From Modestobacter sp. VKM Ac-2985 (lineage in GTDB: Bacteria; Actinomycetota; Actinomycetes; Mycobacteriales; Geodermatophilaceae): a stretch of 64,000 bases of DNA. Below, piece by piece: positions 7,963-17,035 of the stretch. The DNA lies in NCBI RefSeq assembly GCF_026967925.1, contig NZ_JAPVBI010000001.1, forward strand, positions 558,001 through 622,000, given 5' to 3'. The translations under genes and the position numbers were made by a program. The notes beneath the pieces were generated by a model. It saw only the letters and a list, made by a program, of their open reading frames with translations. It made no database searches and had not been told where the DNA came from. Numbering within the stretch: position 1 is the stretch's first letter; each line of letters begins with the position of its first letter.

Positions 7963-9750
7963 TCAGAGCATGGTGCGGAGGCGCTCGCGGCGGGCGCGGA
8001 GGACGTCGACCGACGCCGAGGCCGACGGCGGGCCGGGCACCGACTGGCGCAGTTGGGTGTGCACCACGGCCTGCGGCTGCGACGTCTTCGCGGCGACCCG
8101 GTTCACCAGCCGGTTGATCTCCCGGCGGAGCTCCGTGGCGTCGCGCCAGGAGCGGCCGGCCTCCTCCTCCTCAGGGTGGTCCTCGACGACCATGAAGTCG
8201 TCGTCCCCCCGGGCGTGCGAGGCGGCGATCCGGATCCGGAGCTCGTCGTCCCGCTTGGCCAGCAGCTCGGCGGTCTGCGCCGGGGTGAGCAGCCCGGGGA
8301 TGCCCAGGAAGTCCTCCGCGTCGGCCTCCAGCGGCACCACCACGGGGGAGCCCTCGCCGGTGTGCGCCGTCCCGCTGGACAGCACGTGCGCGAACCGGGC
8401 GTCGGCCTCCAGCGCCTCCCACTGCTTCATCTCGCCCTCGCGCGGTTCCCGCGGCGGTAGGTCGAGCGCCTCCAGCTCCTCGTCGGGCTGGCTCTTCGGC
8501 GGCGGCATGACGTGGTTGCGCTGCTCCTCCATCGACGCGGCCAGCGACAGCAGCGGGCGCACGGCGGGGAGGAAGACGGTCGCCGACTCGTGCGGCGCGC
8601 GGGCGCGCACGACGCGGCCGACGGCCTGGGCGAAGAACAGTGGCGTCCGGTAGGAGGTCATCCAGGCCAGGACGGCGGCGCGCGGGACGTCCACGCCCTC
8701 GGAGACCATCCGCACGCAGACCGCGATCCGGGCGCCGCCCTTGTTGAACTTCTCGATCTTCTTCGACGCCTTGGGGTCGTCGGAGAGGATCAGCTCCGGT
8801 GCCTTGCCGGTCACCCGGCGGACGATCTTCGCGTACTCGCGGGCGTCGTCCTGGTCACTGGCCAGTACCAGCCCGGCGGCGTCGGGCATGCCGCCCTCCT
8901 CGCGGAGGTGGGTGATCCGGTCGTCCATCGCAGCGATCACGTGCGGCACCCACTGGCCCTTGGGGTCCAGCGCGGTGCGCCACGCCTGCATCTCCACCGA
9001 GCGGGTGCCGGCCTCGCTCAGCGAGGCGGCGACGACCTCGCCGGCGGAGTTCCGCCAGCGGGACGTGCCCGTGTAGGCCGCGAAGACGACGGGGCGGACG
9101 ACGCTGTCGGCCAGCGCCTCCTTGTAGCCGTAGGTGAAGTCGGCCGTCGACATCAGGCCGCCCTGGCCCTCGAACCCGTCCTCCACGTACTTCACGAACG
9201 GGATGCGCTCATCGGCCTTGGTGCGGAACGGCGTCCCGGTCAGGCACAGCCGTCGCGCCGCCCGGCCGTAGGCCTCCTCGACCGCCTCGCCCCAGGACAG
9301 GCCGTCACCGGCGTGGTGCACCTCGTCCAGGATCACCAGCGTCTTGACCGTGGTGGCCCGCGCTGCGTGCAGCATCGGCTTGCCGGCCACCTGGGCGTAG
9401 GTGGTCACGTAGCCCTGCGTGCCGGCGCGCACCGGGCCGACGGCGTTGGTCAGGTTCGGGTCCAGCACGATGCCCATCGCATCGGCGGCGTCGGCCCACT
9501 GCATGCGCAGGTGGTCGGTCGGGCAGACCACGATCACCCGGGCGATCTCGCGCCGGGACAGCAGCCGGGCAGCCAGGGTCAGCGCGAACGTGGTCTTCCC
9601 GGCGCCCGGGGTCGCGGTGACCAGGAAGTCCTTCGGGGACTCCTCCTCGTACTTGCCGAGGGCCGCCTGCTGCCAGGCCCGGAGCGGTCGGCTGTTCGTC
9701 TGCGGGGCCCGGGCCGCCGCCTCTGTCGCAGTCGCCATGTCGGGGCCCAT
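7963..9750 (-). CDS. DEAD/DEAH-box superfamily 2 helicase
   Basis: This 595-aa protein has a Q-motif-like LRAWQQAAL, Walker A TPGAGKTTFAL near residue 50, motif II DEVHHAGD near 145, motif III LTGTPFR near 173, and C-terminal helicase blocks with RMVSEGVDVPRAAV and QAVGRVVRAR (arginine finger) near 360-390. The last 200 residues carry a charged DEEL/EEEEAG linker and a basic helical end. It is a nucleic-acid-dependent ATPase of a class common in actinomycetes; the DNA or RNA substrate is not known. ATG at 9750 is the longest plausible start; a second ATG four codons on is equally possible. Confidence 0.85.
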   Translation of the reverse strand: MGPDMATATEAAARAPQTNSRPLRAWQQAALGKYEEESPKDFLVTATPGAGKTTFALTLAARLLSRREIARVIVVCPTDHLRMQWADAADAMGIVLDPNLTNAVGPVRAGTQGYVTTYAQVAGKPMLHAARATTVKTLVILDEVHHAGDGLSWGEAVEEAYGRAARRLCLTGTPFRTKADERIPFVKYVEDGFEGQGGLMSTADFTYGYKEALADSVVRPVVFAAYTGTSRWRNSAGEVVAASLSEAGTRSVEMQAWRTALDPKGQWVPHVIAAMDDRITHLREEGGMPDAAGLVLASDQDDAREYAKIVRRVTGKAPELILSDDPKASKKIEKFNKGGARIAVCVRMVSEGVDVPRAAVLAWMTSYRTPLFFAQAVGRVVRARAPHESATVFLPAVRPLLSLAASMEEQRNHVMPPPKSQPDEELEALDLPPREPREGEMKQWEALEADARFAHVLSSGTAHTGEGSPVVVPLEADAEDFLGIPGLLTPAQTAELLAKRDDELRIRIAASHARGDDDFMVVEDHPEEEEAGRSWRDATELRREINRLVNRVAAKTSQPQAVVHTQLRQSVPGPPSASASVDVLRARRERLRTML

Positions 9751-10102
9751 TCTGGTCGGCGGGGGAGCAACACGCCCAACCGGGTGCCTCCGGCGCGCCC
9801 CTTCCGGCAGGGCGTATGGGGCCGGATCGTCACGCCGCTGAGCTGCACGTTCGCCGTCCGGTCGCGCTCACTGTGGGCCTCGTCATGCTCGGGTCGGACC
9901 GGCCCGTCACGCCCCGCCGGCCCCGTCCCTCCCAGCCGCCCCGGAGGGGCTCCGGAGCTCCGGCAGTGACGACAGTCCGCGGCGAGTCGTAAGGTGGAGG
10001 CGGCCCCTTGACCAGGAGGCCCCTCGGCGCGGATCCGGGCGGGACACCCCCCGCCCCCCAGCGCCGCCTTCCCCTCACTGCGCCGTGCCTCCTGGAGCCC
10101 TC
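9751..10102. promoter_or_regulatory. Divergent intergenic region between the helicase and aminotransferase genes
   Basis: There is no convincing gene in these 352 bases. A plausible plus-strand promoter is GTGACG (9966-9971), 18-nt spacer, TAAGGT (9990-9995), which would give an untranslated leader of about 100 nt to the aminotransferase. A 12-bp palindrome, CCGGAGCTCCGG, lies at 9952-9963 just upstream and could be an operator. I could not find a clear promoter facing the helicase. Confidence 0.35.
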
Positions 10103-11308
10103 GTGTCTGCTGCCGTCCTCGCCCCGCCCGTCCCTGCGCTCGCCCAGCGGTTGGCCGGGGTCGCCAGTTCCCCGGTCCGCGAGCTGCTGGCCCTGCTCGA
10201 CCGGCCGCAGGTCATCTCCTTCGCCGGTGGGCTGCCTGCCCCCGAGCTGTTCGACCTGGACGGCGTCCGCGCCGCCTACGACGCCGTGCTCTGGAGCCCG
10301 CACGCCCGCCGCGCCCTGCAGTACGCACCGACCGAGGGCGACCGCCAGCTCCGGGCCCGGGTCGCCGGCCGGCTGACCGCACGCGGGATGTTCAGCTCCG
10401 TCGACGACCTGCTGGTCACCTCGGGCTCGCAGCAGGCCCTCACGCTGCTGGCGACCGCGCTGGTCGACCCGGGCGCGGTCGTGCTGGTCGAGGACCCGAC
10501 GTACCTGGCCGCGCTGCAGTGCTTCCAGCTGGCCGGCGCCCGCGTCGTCCCGGTGGCCACCGACGGGGACGGCATGGACCCGGACGCGCTGGAGGAGGCG
10601 ATCCGGCGGGAGCGGCCGGCGCTGGTCTACCTGGTCCCGACGTTCGCCAACCCGACCGGCCGGACCATGCCCGCCGACCGCCGCGCCGAGGTCGTCGCGC
10701 TCACCGAGCGGCACGGGGTCTGGCTGGTCGAGGACGATCCCTACGGGGAGCTGCGCTACCGGGGTGCCGACGTCGCACCGCTGGCGGCCCAACCGGGCGC
10801 GGACGGGCACGTCGTCCACGTCGGCAGCTTCTCCAAGATCGCCGCTCCCGGGCTGCGGCTGGGCTGGCTGCGTGCACCGTCCCGGCTGCTGCCGGCGCTG
10901 ACCGTCGCCAAGCAGGCGGCCGACCTGCACACCTCGACGATCGGCCAGGCGGCCGCGGCGGCGTGGTTCGGCACGGCCGACGTCGAGACCCACCTCGCCC
11001 GGCTGCGGACGGCCTACCGGCGGCGCCGGGACGCGATGGTCGACGCGCTGCCGGCGGCCCTGCCGGCGGGCAGCAGCTGGACCGAGCCGGACGGCGGCAT
11101 GTTCGTCTGGGTCCGGCTGCCCCGCGGCGTGGACACCGCCGCGCTGCTGCCGCGGGCTCTCGCCGCCGACGTCGCGTTCGTGCCGGGAGCGGCGTTCTAC
11201 GCGGGGGTCCCCGACCGGGCCACGCTGCGGCTGTCGTTCACCACGCACGCTCCCGAGCGGATCGCCGAGGGCATGACCCGGCTCGGCGGCGTCCTGCGCG
11301 GTTGCTGA
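10103..11308 (+). CDS. PLP-dependent aminotransferase of the LysN / MocR-core type (fold type I)
   Basis: The 401-aa enzyme transfers an amino group between an amino acid and a 2-oxo acid. The fold-type-I marks are SFAGGLPAPELFD, YAPTEGDRQLR, SGSQQALTLLA (PLP phosphate site), FANPTGRTM, VEDDPYGELRY (Asp binding the pyridine N) and GSFSKIAAPGLRLGW with the Schiff-base lysine near residue 245. There is no winged-helix domain, so it is an enzyme and not a MocR regulator. The closest described activities are 2-aminoadipate, aromatic or branched-chain transaminases; specificity is open. I prefer GTG 10103, which has CTGGAG eight bases upstream; GTG 10085 is an alternative without a ribosome site. 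Confidence 0.88.
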   Translation: MSAAVLAPPVPALAQRLAGVASSPVRELLALLDRPQVISFAGGLPAPELFDLDGVRAAYDAVLWSPHARRALQYAPTEGDRQLRARVAGRLTARGMFSSVDDLLVTSGSQQALTLLATALVDPGAVVLVEDPTYLAALQCFQLAGARVVPVATDGDGMDPDALEEAIRRERPALVYLVPTFANPTGRTMPADRRAEVVALTERHGVWLVEDDPYGELRYRGADVAPLAAQPGADGHVVHVGSFSKIAAPGLRLGWLRAPSRLLPALTVAKQAADLHTSTIGQAAAAAWFGTADVETHLARLRTAYRRRRDAMVDALPAALPAGSSWTEPDGGMFVWVRLPRGVDTAALLPRALAADVAFVPGAAFYAGVPDRATLRLSFTTHAPERIAEGMTRLGGVLRGC

Positions 11309-11323
11309 AGCCTCACGGCGAAC

Positions 11324-11380
11324 GAGGAACGCCCCGTCGCCTGGGGTCCCGGACGGGGTCCCGGCAACGGGGCGTTCCTC
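11324..11380. terminator. Bidirectional terminator between the aminotransferase and xpb
   Basis: GAGGAACGCCCCGT (11324-11337) pairs perfectly with 11367-11380; the stem extends to 18 bp with one mismatch. The GC-rich loop contains repeated GGGGTCC. It lies between two converging genes. Confidence 0.8.
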
Positions 11381-11417
11381 TATGCGCCCCCTCGCCGGGG
11401 GGCGAGGGGGGCCTTCC

Positions 11418-13103
11418 TCAGTCGGCGGGCTCGTCGACCCAGTCGGGGCCGTTGACCTCGCCGGGGCCGGCCAGGTCGGCGGCGTCCACGATCGTGTACG
11501 CGTAGCCCTGCTCGGCCAGGAAGCGCTGCCGGTGGGCGGCGTACTCGCTGTCCAGGGTGTCCCGGCTGACCACGGTGTAGAAGTGCGCCTGGCGGCCGTC
11601 GGCCTTGGGGCGCAGCACCCGGCCGAGCCGCTGGGCCTCCTCCTGCCGGGAGCCGAACGTGCCCGACACCTGCACCGCGACGGCGGCCTCGGGCAGGTCG
11701 ATGGAGAAGTTCGCGACCTTGGAGACGACGAGGGTGCGGATCTCGCCGGTGCGGAACGCCTGGAACAGCCGCTCCCGCTCCTTGTTCGTCGTCGACCCCT
11801 GGATCACCGGGGCGTCGAGGGCGGCGCCCAGCTCCTCGAGCTGGTCCAGGTAGGCGCCGATCACCAGGGACGGCTCGTTGGGGTGCCGCTCCAGCACCCG
11901 GCGGATCACCGGCAGCTTCGACTGCGCGGTCGCCGCGATCCGGTAGCGCTCCTCCGGCTCGGCGACGGCGTAGGTCATCCGCTCCTCGTCGTCCAGGCTG
12001 ACCCGCACCTCGACGCACTCGGCCGGCGCGATGTGCCCCTGCGCCTCGATGTCCCGCCACGGGGCGTCGTAGCGCTTCGGCCCGATCAGGGAGAAGACGT
12101 CGTCCTCCCGCCCGTCCTCGCGCACCAGCGTCGCGGTGAGCCCCAGCCGGCGGCGGGACTGCAGGTCGGCGGTGAGCCGGAAGATCGGCGCCGGGAGCAG
12201 GTGGACCTCGTCGTAGACGATCAGGCCCCAGTCCTGGGCGTCGAAGAGGTCCAGGTGCCGGTACTCGCCCTTCCGGCGGGTGGTGATCACCTGGTAGGTC
12301 GCGATGGTGACCGGCCGGATCTCCTTGCGCTCCCCGGAGTACTCGCCGATCTCCTCCTCGGTCAGCGTGGTGCGGGCGATCAGCTCGCGCTTCCACTGCC
12401 GCCCGGAGACGGTGTTGGTGACCAGGATCAGCGTGGTCGCCTTCGCCTCGGCCATCGCCGCGGCGCCGACCAGCGTCTTCCCGGCACCACAGGGCAGCAC
12501 GACGACGCCCGAGCCGCCGGCCCAGAAGCCGTCCACGGCCTGCTGCTGGTAGTCGCGCAGGTGCCAGTCGGACTGGTCGAGCTCGATCGGGTGGGCCTGG
12601 CCGTCGACGTAGCCGGCGAGGTCCTCGGCCGGCCAGCCGATCTTCAGCAGCGCCTGCTTGAGCCGGCCGCGCTCGGAGGGGTGCACGACGACCGAGTCGG
12701 CGTCGATGCGGGCACCGAGCATCGGGGCCACCCGCTTGCTGCGGACGACCTCCTCCAGCACGGCCCGGTCGGTGCTGGTGAGGGTCAGCCCGTGCACCGG
12801 GTGGTTGGCCAGGGTGAGTCGGCCGTAGCGGTCCATCGTGTCGGCGATGTCGACGAGCAGGGCGTGCGGCACCGGGTAGCGCGAGTACCGGACGAGCGCG
12901 TCGACGACCTGCTCGGCGTCGTGGCCGGCGGCGCGGGCGTTCCACAGGGCGAGCGGGGTGACCCGGTAGGTGTGCACGTGCTCGGGTGAACGCTCCAGCT
13001 CGGCGAACGGGGCGATCGCCGCCCGGCACTCCTTGGACGACGGGTGGTCGACCTCGAGCAGCAGGGTCTTGTCCGACTGGACGATCAGGGGGCCGTCACT
13101 CAC
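11418..13103 (-). CDS. xpb: Bacterial XPB-type DNA repair helicase
   Basis: The 561-aa protein has an N-terminal XPB damage-recognition-like domain (LIVQSDKTLLLEVDHP onward), then two RecA lobes: motif I LPCGAGKTLVG near residue 207, motif II DEVH near 300, motif III LTATLVRED. The RED triplet in that last block is the hallmark of XPB/ERCC3 enzymes. Motif VI QRLGRVLRPK is near residue 495. Mycobacterial XPB of similar length is a 3'-5' ATP-dependent helicase. GTG 13103 follows AGAGGATG. In mycobacteria the XPB-associated gene lies directly upstream, as far as I recall; here a fatty-acid methyltransferase with its own terminators sits in between. Confidence 0.93.
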   Translation of the reverse strand: MSDGPLIVQSDKTLLLEVDHPSSKECRAAIAPFAELERSPEHVHTYRVTPLALWNARAAGHDAEQVVDALVRYSRYPVPHALLVDIADTMDRYGRLTLANHPVHGLTLTSTDRAVLEEVVRSKRVAPMLGARIDADSVVVHPSERGRLKQALLKIGWPAEDLAGYVDGQAHPIELDQSDWHLRDYQQQAVDGFWAGGSGVVVLPCGAGKTLVGAAAMAEAKATTLILVTNTVSGRQWKRELIARTTLTEEEIGEYSGERKEIRPVTIATYQVITTRRKGEYRHLDLFDAQDWGLIVYDEVHLLPAPIFRLTADLQSRRRLGLTATLVREDGREDDVFSLIGPKRYDAPWRDIEAQGHIAPAECVEVRVSLDDEERMTYAVAEPEERYRIAATAQSKLPVIRRVLERHPNEPSLVIGAYLDQLEELGAALDAPVIQGSTTNKERERLFQAFRTGEIRTLVVSKVANFSIDLPEAAVAVQVSGTFGSRQEEAQRLGRVLRPKADGRQAHFYTVVSRDTLDSEYAAHRQRFLAEQGYAYTIVDAADLAGPGEVNGPDWVDEPAD

Positions 13104-13210
13104 GCGTACGCATCCTCTGTTCGGGGCTCCGGCGCAGACGGGCGCGCCGGACTGTCCACGGTAACGCCGCAGGACGACGTCCCCTTCCGGACGGCGGTGT
13201 GGGCCGTGTT

Positions 13211-13270
13211 GCACGCTCTCCGGGTCCTTCGCACGCGTTGCAGCACGTGCAGAGCGCACGGAGAGCGTGC
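13211..13270 (-). terminator. Terminator of the cyclopropane-synthase-like gene
   Basis: GCACGCTCTCCG (13211-13222) pairs perfectly with 13259-13270. The 36-nt loop has its own GCACG/CGTGC stem. It starts 13 nt after the stop codon of the upstream minus-strand gene and precedes xpb. Confidence 0.7.
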
Positions 13271-13282
13271 GATCCGCCCCGG

Positions 13283-14566
13283 TCAGGTCCAGGCGGTGCG
13301 GCGGAGCGGGGGCTGCTCGCCACCGGCCTTCTGCAGCAGCACCTGGTTGACGCCCATGTCGCCGGCCTCGAAGGCGAGCGCGCAGGCGGCCATGTACAGC
13401 CGCCACACCCGTGCCCGGCCCTCGCTGGAGGCCGCGACGGCGGCGTGCCAGTTCTGCTCCAGCAGCTGCACCCAGGCGCGCAGGGTGAGCGCGTAGTGCT
13501 GGCGCAGCGCCTCCACGTCGAGCACCTCGAGGTCGGCGGACTCCAGCAGCCCGACCGTCTCGCCCAGCCCCAGCAGCTCCCCGTCGGGGAAGACGTACCG
13601 GGAGATGAAGCTGTCCGGGTCCGTGGTGGCGGTGCCGTCGTTCCAGTTGATCGCGTGGTTGAGCAGTCGGCCGCCCGGGCGCAGCAGGGCGCGCAGCTGG
13701 GCGACGTACTCGGGCATCTGCGCGCGGCCCACGTGCTCGGCCATGCCGATCGAGCTGATCGCGTCGAAGGGCCCGTCGTCCACGGTCCGGTAGTCCTGCA
13801 CCCGGATGTCGATCCGGTCGGTCAGTCCGGCCTCGGCGACCCGCTTGCGGGCCATCCGGGCCTGCTCCTCCGACAGCGTGATCCCGACGACGTCGACGCC
13901 GAAGTGCTGGGCGGCGTGGATCGCCATCGACCCCCAGCCGCAGCCGACGTCGAGCAGCCGGGCGCCGGGCACCAGCCCGAGCTTGCGGCAGACCAGGTCG
14001 AGCTTGGCCTCCTGAGCGGCGTCCAGGCCGGTCTCCGGGGTCTCCCAGACGGCGCAGGAGTAGACCATCGAGGGGCCCAGGACCAGGGAGTAGAAGTCGT
14101 TGCCCACGTCGTAGTGGTGGGAGATCGCCGCCGCGTCGCGGGACCGGGAGTGCCGCCGGCCGGCCCGCCCCAGGTCGATCTCCTCGGCGGGCGGGGCCGG
14201 CTCGGGGCCGATGGCCCCCAGCTGCAGCGCGGTGCCGAGCAGCCCGAGCCGCTCGCGCCAGGTGGGCGGGGCCATCGGACCGGTCTCGGCCAGCCGGCCG
14301 GCCGAGCGCAGGGCGGCGAAGGTGGCGAAGACGTCGCCCTCGATGTCGATGTCCCCGGCGACGTAGCCACGCGCCAGGCCCAACTGGCCGGGCGACCAGA
14401 CCAGCCGGCGCAGCGCCCGCCGGGAGCGGATCGCCAGCACCGGTGCACCGGGCGGTCCGGCCAGGGAACCGTCCCACCCGCGCAGGCGCAGGGGTGGCTG
14501 CGCCGTCCCCAGCACCGCCCCCAGAGCCGCTGCCAGCCGATCGGCCACCGTTCGCTGCCTCGTCAT
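13283..14566 (-). CDS. Cyclopropane-fatty-acyl-phospholipid synthase family methyltransferase
   Basis: The enzyme adds a methylene or methyl group from SAM to the double bond of a phospholipid-bound unsaturated acyl chain. The 427-aa length is usual. An N-terminal lipid-binding domain contains GYVAGDIDIEGDVFATF. The catalytic domain has HYDVGNDFYSLVLGPSMVYSC (the bicarbonate/acyl site, near residue 165), SAM motif LLDVGCGWGSMAIHAA near 215, GITLSEEQ, and EHVGRAQMPEY. ATG 14566 follows GAGGAGCGTGGAG. Actinomycete TmsB, which makes 10-methylene fatty acids with the partner TmsA, belongs to the same family. No TmsA-like flavoprotein is adjacent, so cyclopropanation is somewhat more likely. Confidence 0.88.
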   Translation of the reverse strand: MTRQRTVADRLAAALGAVLGTAQPPLRLRGWDGSLAGPPGAPVLAIRSRRALRRLVWSPGQLGLARGYVAGDIDIEGDVFATFAALRSAGRLAETGPMAPPTWRERLGLLGTALQLGAIGPEPAPPAEEIDLGRAGRRHSRSRDAAAISHHYDVGNDFYSLVLGPSMVYSCAVWETPETGLDAAQEAKLDLVCRKLGLVPGARLLDVGCGWGSMAIHAAQHFGVDVVGITLSEEQARMARKRVAEAGLTDRIDIRVQDYRTVDDGPFDAISSIGMAEHVGRAQMPEYVAQLRALLRPGGRLLNHAINWNDGTATTDPDSFISRYVFPDGELLGLGETVGLLESADLEVLDVEALRQHYALTLRAWVQLLEQNWHAAVAASSEGRARVWRLYMAACALAFEAGDMGVNQVLLQKAGGEQPPLRRTAWT

Positions 14567-14589
14567 CTCCACGCTCCTCAGCCCTGGCG

Positions 14590-14633
14590 GCAACCAGCGG
14601 AGAACCGGGATCTGCTGCCCGGCCGCTGGTTGC
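14590..14633 (-). terminator. Hairpin between the XPB-associated gene and the cyclopropane synthase gene
   Basis: GCAACCAGCGG (14590-14600) pairs with CCGCTGGTTGC (14623-14633); the loop holds a CCGGG/CCCGG inner stem. A shorter TTGATC/GATCAA dyad lies a few tens of bases nearer the upstream stop codon. Confidence 0.6.
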
Positions 14634-14707
14634 ACACGCCAACCGATCCGCGCAACGCCGGGCGGATGCTTGATCATCCCGGACTCACCCGATCAAGGGA
14701 ACAGAGA

Positions 14708-16969
14708 TCAGGACGGCGCGGCAGCGTCTTCCGCATCGGCCAGGGCGACCGAGGTGATCCGGTGGACGGCGAAGGTGCGGCTCTCCCCGCGCCCCTCGTC
14801 GAACCCCTGCAGGAAGCCACCGGCCAGCGAGACCGGCTGGACGATCCGCTGGCTGCCGCTGCCCTGGGCGTCGACGTAGCCGAGCCAGACCGGCACGCCC
14901 TCGCGCACCGCCCGGCTCAGCAGCTCCAGCGTGCTCGCGGTCGTCACCCCGGGCACCTGGCGCACCGGTTCGGTGCGGCGGGCGGCGAGGGCGGTGTCCC
15001 CGGCCCGGATCTCCCGCACGGTCGCCGCGACGTCGTCGGGTGCGAGCGGGCGGGGGGCGATCGCCGCAGCAGCCGCACCGGGACGGCGACCGGCCGCCCG
15101 CGGTGGCGCCTTCGGTCGGGTCAGCACCGCGCCACCGGAGGACTCCCCGGCCGGCGCGTACCCCGCCGTGCGCAGCACGGTGAGCACCTCGTCGGCGCCC
15201 AGCCCGCTGACCAGGACGCCGGGGGCCAGCCGGCGCAGCTCCGCACCCGCGGTCCGCCGGTCGCTGAGCACCTGGGAGACCAGACCGTGGTCGTCGGAGC
15301 GGACGTAGCACTCGATCGCGCCCACCCGCAGCCGGCCGTGCTGGCGGGCCACGTCGTCGATCAGGAACTCCAGCGCCTGCGGCACGGGTGTGCGGGAGGC
15401 CCGGGTGAAGAAGTCCTGCAGCTCGCCGGCCGACCAGCCGGCGTCCAGCGCCCGTCGGATGCTCCCGTCGGAGACGCGGTAGACCGTGGCCCCGCCCGAG
15501 GACTCGACGTCGGCGACGACGGCGAGGGTGCCGGCCAGGTCGGCCACGAGCGGCCCGGGGGCGATCAGCGACAGGTCGGGCTGGGCGAGCACGTGGTCGA
15601 CCGGGGCCGGCAGCAGCCCGCGCATCGCGTCCGCGGCGTCGTCCTCCCCGCCGGTGAGCAGGCCGCGCCCGCCGCTGCTCAGCACCCCGCCGACCAGCAC
15701 CCCCAGCCGCTCGGCCTCGGCGAGCAGGTCGGGCACCGGGGTCAGCCGGTCGGCCCGCCGCGGGGTGCGCCAGCGCAGCAAGGCGAGCAGTTCCGGCGCC
15801 GTCAGGCCCTGGCCGGGCGGGAACTCGGCCAGCACGCCCAGCGCCGAGCGCCGCAGCGTGGGCGCGGTCTGCCGGACGACGTCGGGGGAGAGCACGTTGA
15901 CCGCCTTGCCGGCCACGTCGCGCTGACCGACCAGCGAGATCAGCCGGACGCTGGTCAGCCAGCCGGCGGCCAGCAGCGCCCACCGGTCGGCGAGGTCCTG
16001 CTCCCGCCACGCGTCGTACCCGCGGGTCGGCAGCCACTCGTCGCGCTGCGCGCCGCCGACGTCCAGCAGGCCGGCGGCGTGCGCGACCTCGACCAGGAAG
16101 GCGAGGTCGGCCTCCCCGATGCGCAGCTCCTTGGCCAGCCGCTTCTGGTCCCGCACGCCCAGCCCGCCGCTGCGCAGCAGCCCGGCCGGCTCCTCCTCCA
16201 GCGCGGTGAGCACGTCGTTCACCCGGCTGAGCACCTCGAGTGCGGCACCCGCGGCCTGCCGGTCGGCGATCGCCGGGTCGCGCTCGCTGACCTCCGGCTC
16301 GGGCCGCAGCCGCGGCGGGCCGAGCGGGCGGTCGCCGCGCAGGGCCAGGCCGATCTCGCGGGGCAGCTCCACGTTGACCGCGTCGATCCGGGCGAGCAGC
16401 CCGGCCTGCAGCAGCCGGCGGGCCGGGCTGAGCGACCCGGCGGTGGTGTCGGGGAGGTGGCCGACCGGGCGGTCACCGGCCAGCCGGTCGAGCACCGTGC
16501 GCTCGTCGGGGGCCAGGTCGGCCAGCGTGCCTGGCAGGTCGCGGGGGAGGGGGACCCGCAGGTCGGTGGCCCGGCGCCCGAGCCCGGCGGGGTAGCGGAC
16601 CGCCCGGCGCACCGGCTCGGGCGCGTGCAGGTCGTCGTCGCCCCAGAGCAGCGCCCGGGTGGTCAGCGTCCCGACCGCGGCGTCGACCACCTCGGTCGGG
16701 ACGTCGGGCAGCAGCGCGGGCAGCCCGGTGCGCGGGACGCCGTCGGTGGGGGAGAGCAGGACCGCGTCCAGCACCTGCAGGGTCGCCGCGTCGAGCTCGT
16801 CGAGCGCGCGGTCGACCGAGACGGGCACCGCGAGCCGGGTCGCCAACCCCACCACGTCCGACGGCGCCGGGCGCGCGACGTCGGGCCGGGCCACCAGGAG
16901 GGCGCCCAGCTGCTCGTCGGTGCGGGTGCGCAGCCAGGCGGCGAGCGTGGCGGGCTGGTCCGGGGGCAT
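14708..16969 (-). CDS. XPB/Ssl2-like N-terminal domain protein (helicase-associated)
   Basis: The 753-aa protein begins ATLAAWLRTRTDEQLGALL, a helical domain with many wHTH-like repeats, and carries the XPB/Ssl2-like conserved C-terminal region (LEFLIDDVARQHGRLRVGAIECYVRSDD, then QRIVQPVSLAGGFLQGFDEGRGESRTFAVHRI with a WYL-like feel). It has no Walker A or DEAD motif, so it is not a helicase itself. Homologues sit beside xpb in other actinomycetes, so a role as an XPB partner in DNA repair or transcription is a reasonable inference. TAGCGT (minus strand, 16977-16982) lies 7 nt before the ATG, fitting a leaderless mRNA. Confidence 0.8.
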   Translation of the reverse strand: MPPDQPATLAAWLRTRTDEQLGALLVARPDVARPAPSDVVGLATRLAVPVSVDRALDELDAATLQVLDAVLLSPTDGVPRTGLPALLPDVPTEVVDAAVGTLTTRALLWGDDDLHAPEPVRRAVRYPAGLGRRATDLRVPLPRDLPGTLADLAPDERTVLDRLAGDRPVGHLPDTTAGSLSPARRLLQAGLLARIDAVNVELPREIGLALRGDRPLGPPRLRPEPEVSERDPAIADRQAAGAALEVLSRVNDVLTALEEEPAGLLRSGGLGVRDQKRLAKELRIGEADLAFLVEVAHAAGLLDVGGAQRDEWLPTRGYDAWREQDLADRWALLAAGWLTSVRLISLVGQRDVAGKAVNVLSPDVVRQTAPTLRRSALGVLAEFPPGQGLTAPELLALLRWRTPRRADRLTPVPDLLAEAERLGVLVGGVLSSGGRGLLTGGEDDAADAMRGLLPAPVDHVLAQPDLSLIAPGPLVADLAGTLAVVADVESSGGATVYRVSDGSIRRALDAGWSAGELQDFFTRASRTPVPQALEFLIDDVARQHGRLRVGAIECYVRSDDHGLVSQVLSDRRTAGAELRRLAPGVLVSGLGADEVLTVLRTAGYAPAGESSGGAVLTRPKAPPRAAGRRPGAAAAAIAPRPLAPDDVAATVREIRAGDTALAARRTEPVRQVPGVTTASTLELLSRAVREGVPVWLGYVDAQGSGSQRIVQPVSLAGGFLQGFDEGRGESRTFAVHRITSVALADAEDAAAPS

Positions 16970-17035
16970 CCGCTCCACGCTACGTCGCGGGCCGGCGGGC
17001 CTGCTCGGGCGGCCGGGCTCTGTCACCATCCCGGG

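Noticed and set aside
11418-14642. One giant gene joining xpb and the cyclopropane synthase region
   Set aside because: The extension beyond 13103 is in the wrong frame for the methyltransferase and is low-complexity; GTG 13103 has its own ribosome site and the XPB N-terminal domain begins there.
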